In this document: positions 29,323 through 29,576 of the stretch, one piece after another | Layout: each line of letters starts with the position of its first letter | Numbering within the stretch: position 1 is the first letter of the stretch | Assembly (NCBI GenBank): GCA_021808055.1 | Contig: JAKBCH010000023.1 | Coordinates: 1 to 29,576, forward strand | Origin: Pseudomonadota bacterium | GTDB lineage: Bacteria; Pseudomonadota; Alphaproteobacteria; Acetobacterales; Acetobacteraceae | Reading direction: 5' to 3' | Length of the DNA: 29,576 nt | Notes under the pieces: generated by a model | The model's database searches: none | What the model was told of the DNA's origin: nothing | The model's input: only the letters and a program-made list of their open reading frames with translations | Position numbers and translations under genes: made by a program

Positions 29323-29576
29323 TTAATTGCTGTAGGTGGACGGCGGGTTTTGCCCGGCGTAATCCGTCAGCAGGATCAAGGTTGCCTCGGTGATATTCGC
29401 CGCGTTGGAAGCGCCGGTAACCACCGCAAGAGTGCGATAGCCGTTGGCTATATCCATGCATGCCTCTGGCAAAATCTCGAAGATCACCATTTTATCTGCC
29501 AAGGTGGCGTCCGGCGTGAAAGAGGCCGCAGCGGCCTGCGCCACCAGCTGGTCGGTTGTCGCGGTGGCATCATTCA
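29323..29576 (-). CDS. Hypothetical phage head-region protein (5' part beyond the window)
   Basis: The frame is open to the right edge, so the true start is outside; 83 codons plus the stop are visible. The readable C-terminal part (TLADKMVIFEILPEACMDIA, then TLAVVTGASNAANITEATL) suits a small head or neck structural protein, perhaps a decoration protein, but no family is recognised. It precedes the gene at 28912-29271 with a 51-base gap that contains that gene's ribosome site. A GTG at 29544 is only an internal codon as far as can be judged. Confidence 0.6.
   Translation of the reverse strand, partial: NDATATTDQLVAQAAAASFTPDATLADKMVIFEILPEACMDIANGYRTLAVVTGASNAANITEATLILLTDYAGQNPPSTYSN

Larger units (their letters stand above)
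11715..29576. mobile_element. Siphovirus-type prophage, left part (continues beyond the window)
   Basis: A continuous block of overlapping minus-strand genes for head completion, tail, tail tip, fibres and lysis, bounded on the left by the tRNA-Pro fragment. Gene order follows the usual late operon of long non-contractile tail phages. The hub segment (DUF2460, DUF2163, NlpC/P60, large tail-tip protein) matches the order of the alphaproteobacterial gene transfer agent. Capsid, portal, terminase, repressor, replication and integrase genes are not in view and should lie to the right. No frame-shifted or eroded structural gene was seen, so this part could still make particles. Confidence 0.92.

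Noticed and set aside
16177..29576. A gene transfer agent cluster
   Set aside because: The tail-hub order is GTA-like, but the tRNA attachment fragment, the lysis region, the two fibre genes, the opposing moron and extra structural genes point to a prophage.
1..29576. CRISPR arrays, insertion sequences or transposase genes
   Set aside because: No regularly spaced direct repeats and no transposase-like frames were found by reading.

Overview
The window joins a stretch of ordinary alphaproteobacterial chromosome (positions 1 to about 11,700) to the left-hand part of a tailed-phage prophage (about 11,715 to the right edge). The mfd-sdhE / recG arrangement, the protein sequences and the high-GC coding fit an alphaproteobacterium, and Acetobacteraceae is my best guess from general protein resemblance. 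A fluoride-resistance operon and acid-type ion transporters would suit an acid habitat, but that is inference.

Chromosomal part. mfd (runs off the left edge) and sdhE form a minus-strand pair overlapping by ATGA, and recG diverges from them. A Nudix hydrolase follows recG and converges, with overlapping stop codons, on a glutathione peroxidase. mazG and a beta-carbonic anhydrase overlap by ATGA. An Nramp manganese transporter (mntH) sits behind an almost perfect 24-bp palindrome that looks like an MntR-type operator. Next, on the minus strand, comes a fluoride operon: a clear fluoride riboswitch, then the fluoride channel gene crcB, then a CPA1-type cation/proton antiporter. A beta-hydroxyacid dehydrogenase ends the chromosomal block.

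Junction. At 11715-11760 lies only the 3' part (anticodon loop to CCA) of a tRNA-Pro(GGG) gene. This is what a prophage integrated into a tRNA 3' end leaves at its distal junction. The intact tRNA, and probably the integrase, should lie beyond the right edge.

Prophage. Nearly every gene is on the minus strand, so the late operon reads from right to left: two small structural genes, a head-tail connector, an HK97 gp10-like protein, a tail terminator, the major tail protein, a tail-assembly chaperone pair probably linked by a -1 frameshift, the tape measure, an unassigned beta-rich protein, then a DUF2460 / DUF2163 hub / NlpC-P60 / large tail-tip set like that of gene transfer agents. Tail fibres and a lysis region with GH24 endolysin and candidate holin and spanin follow. 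It is a siphovirus-type particle. Capsid, portal, terminase, regulation and integrase genes are not in view. One gene, a small lipoprotein at 25022-25429, runs against the operon and looks like a moron (an added gene expressed from the prophage).

Most interesting points: the probable CCC|UAA frameshift with a hairpin at the slip site; a beta module shared by the connector and the major tail protein, which splits the connector's helical core; a four-repeat insertion in the hub between its two cysteine pairs; terminator-like hairpins in the lysis region, one inside the holin candidate; the opposing lipoprotein moron; the fluoride riboswitch driving crcB plus an antiporter; and the Mn operator. 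No wholly new system is demonstrated here.
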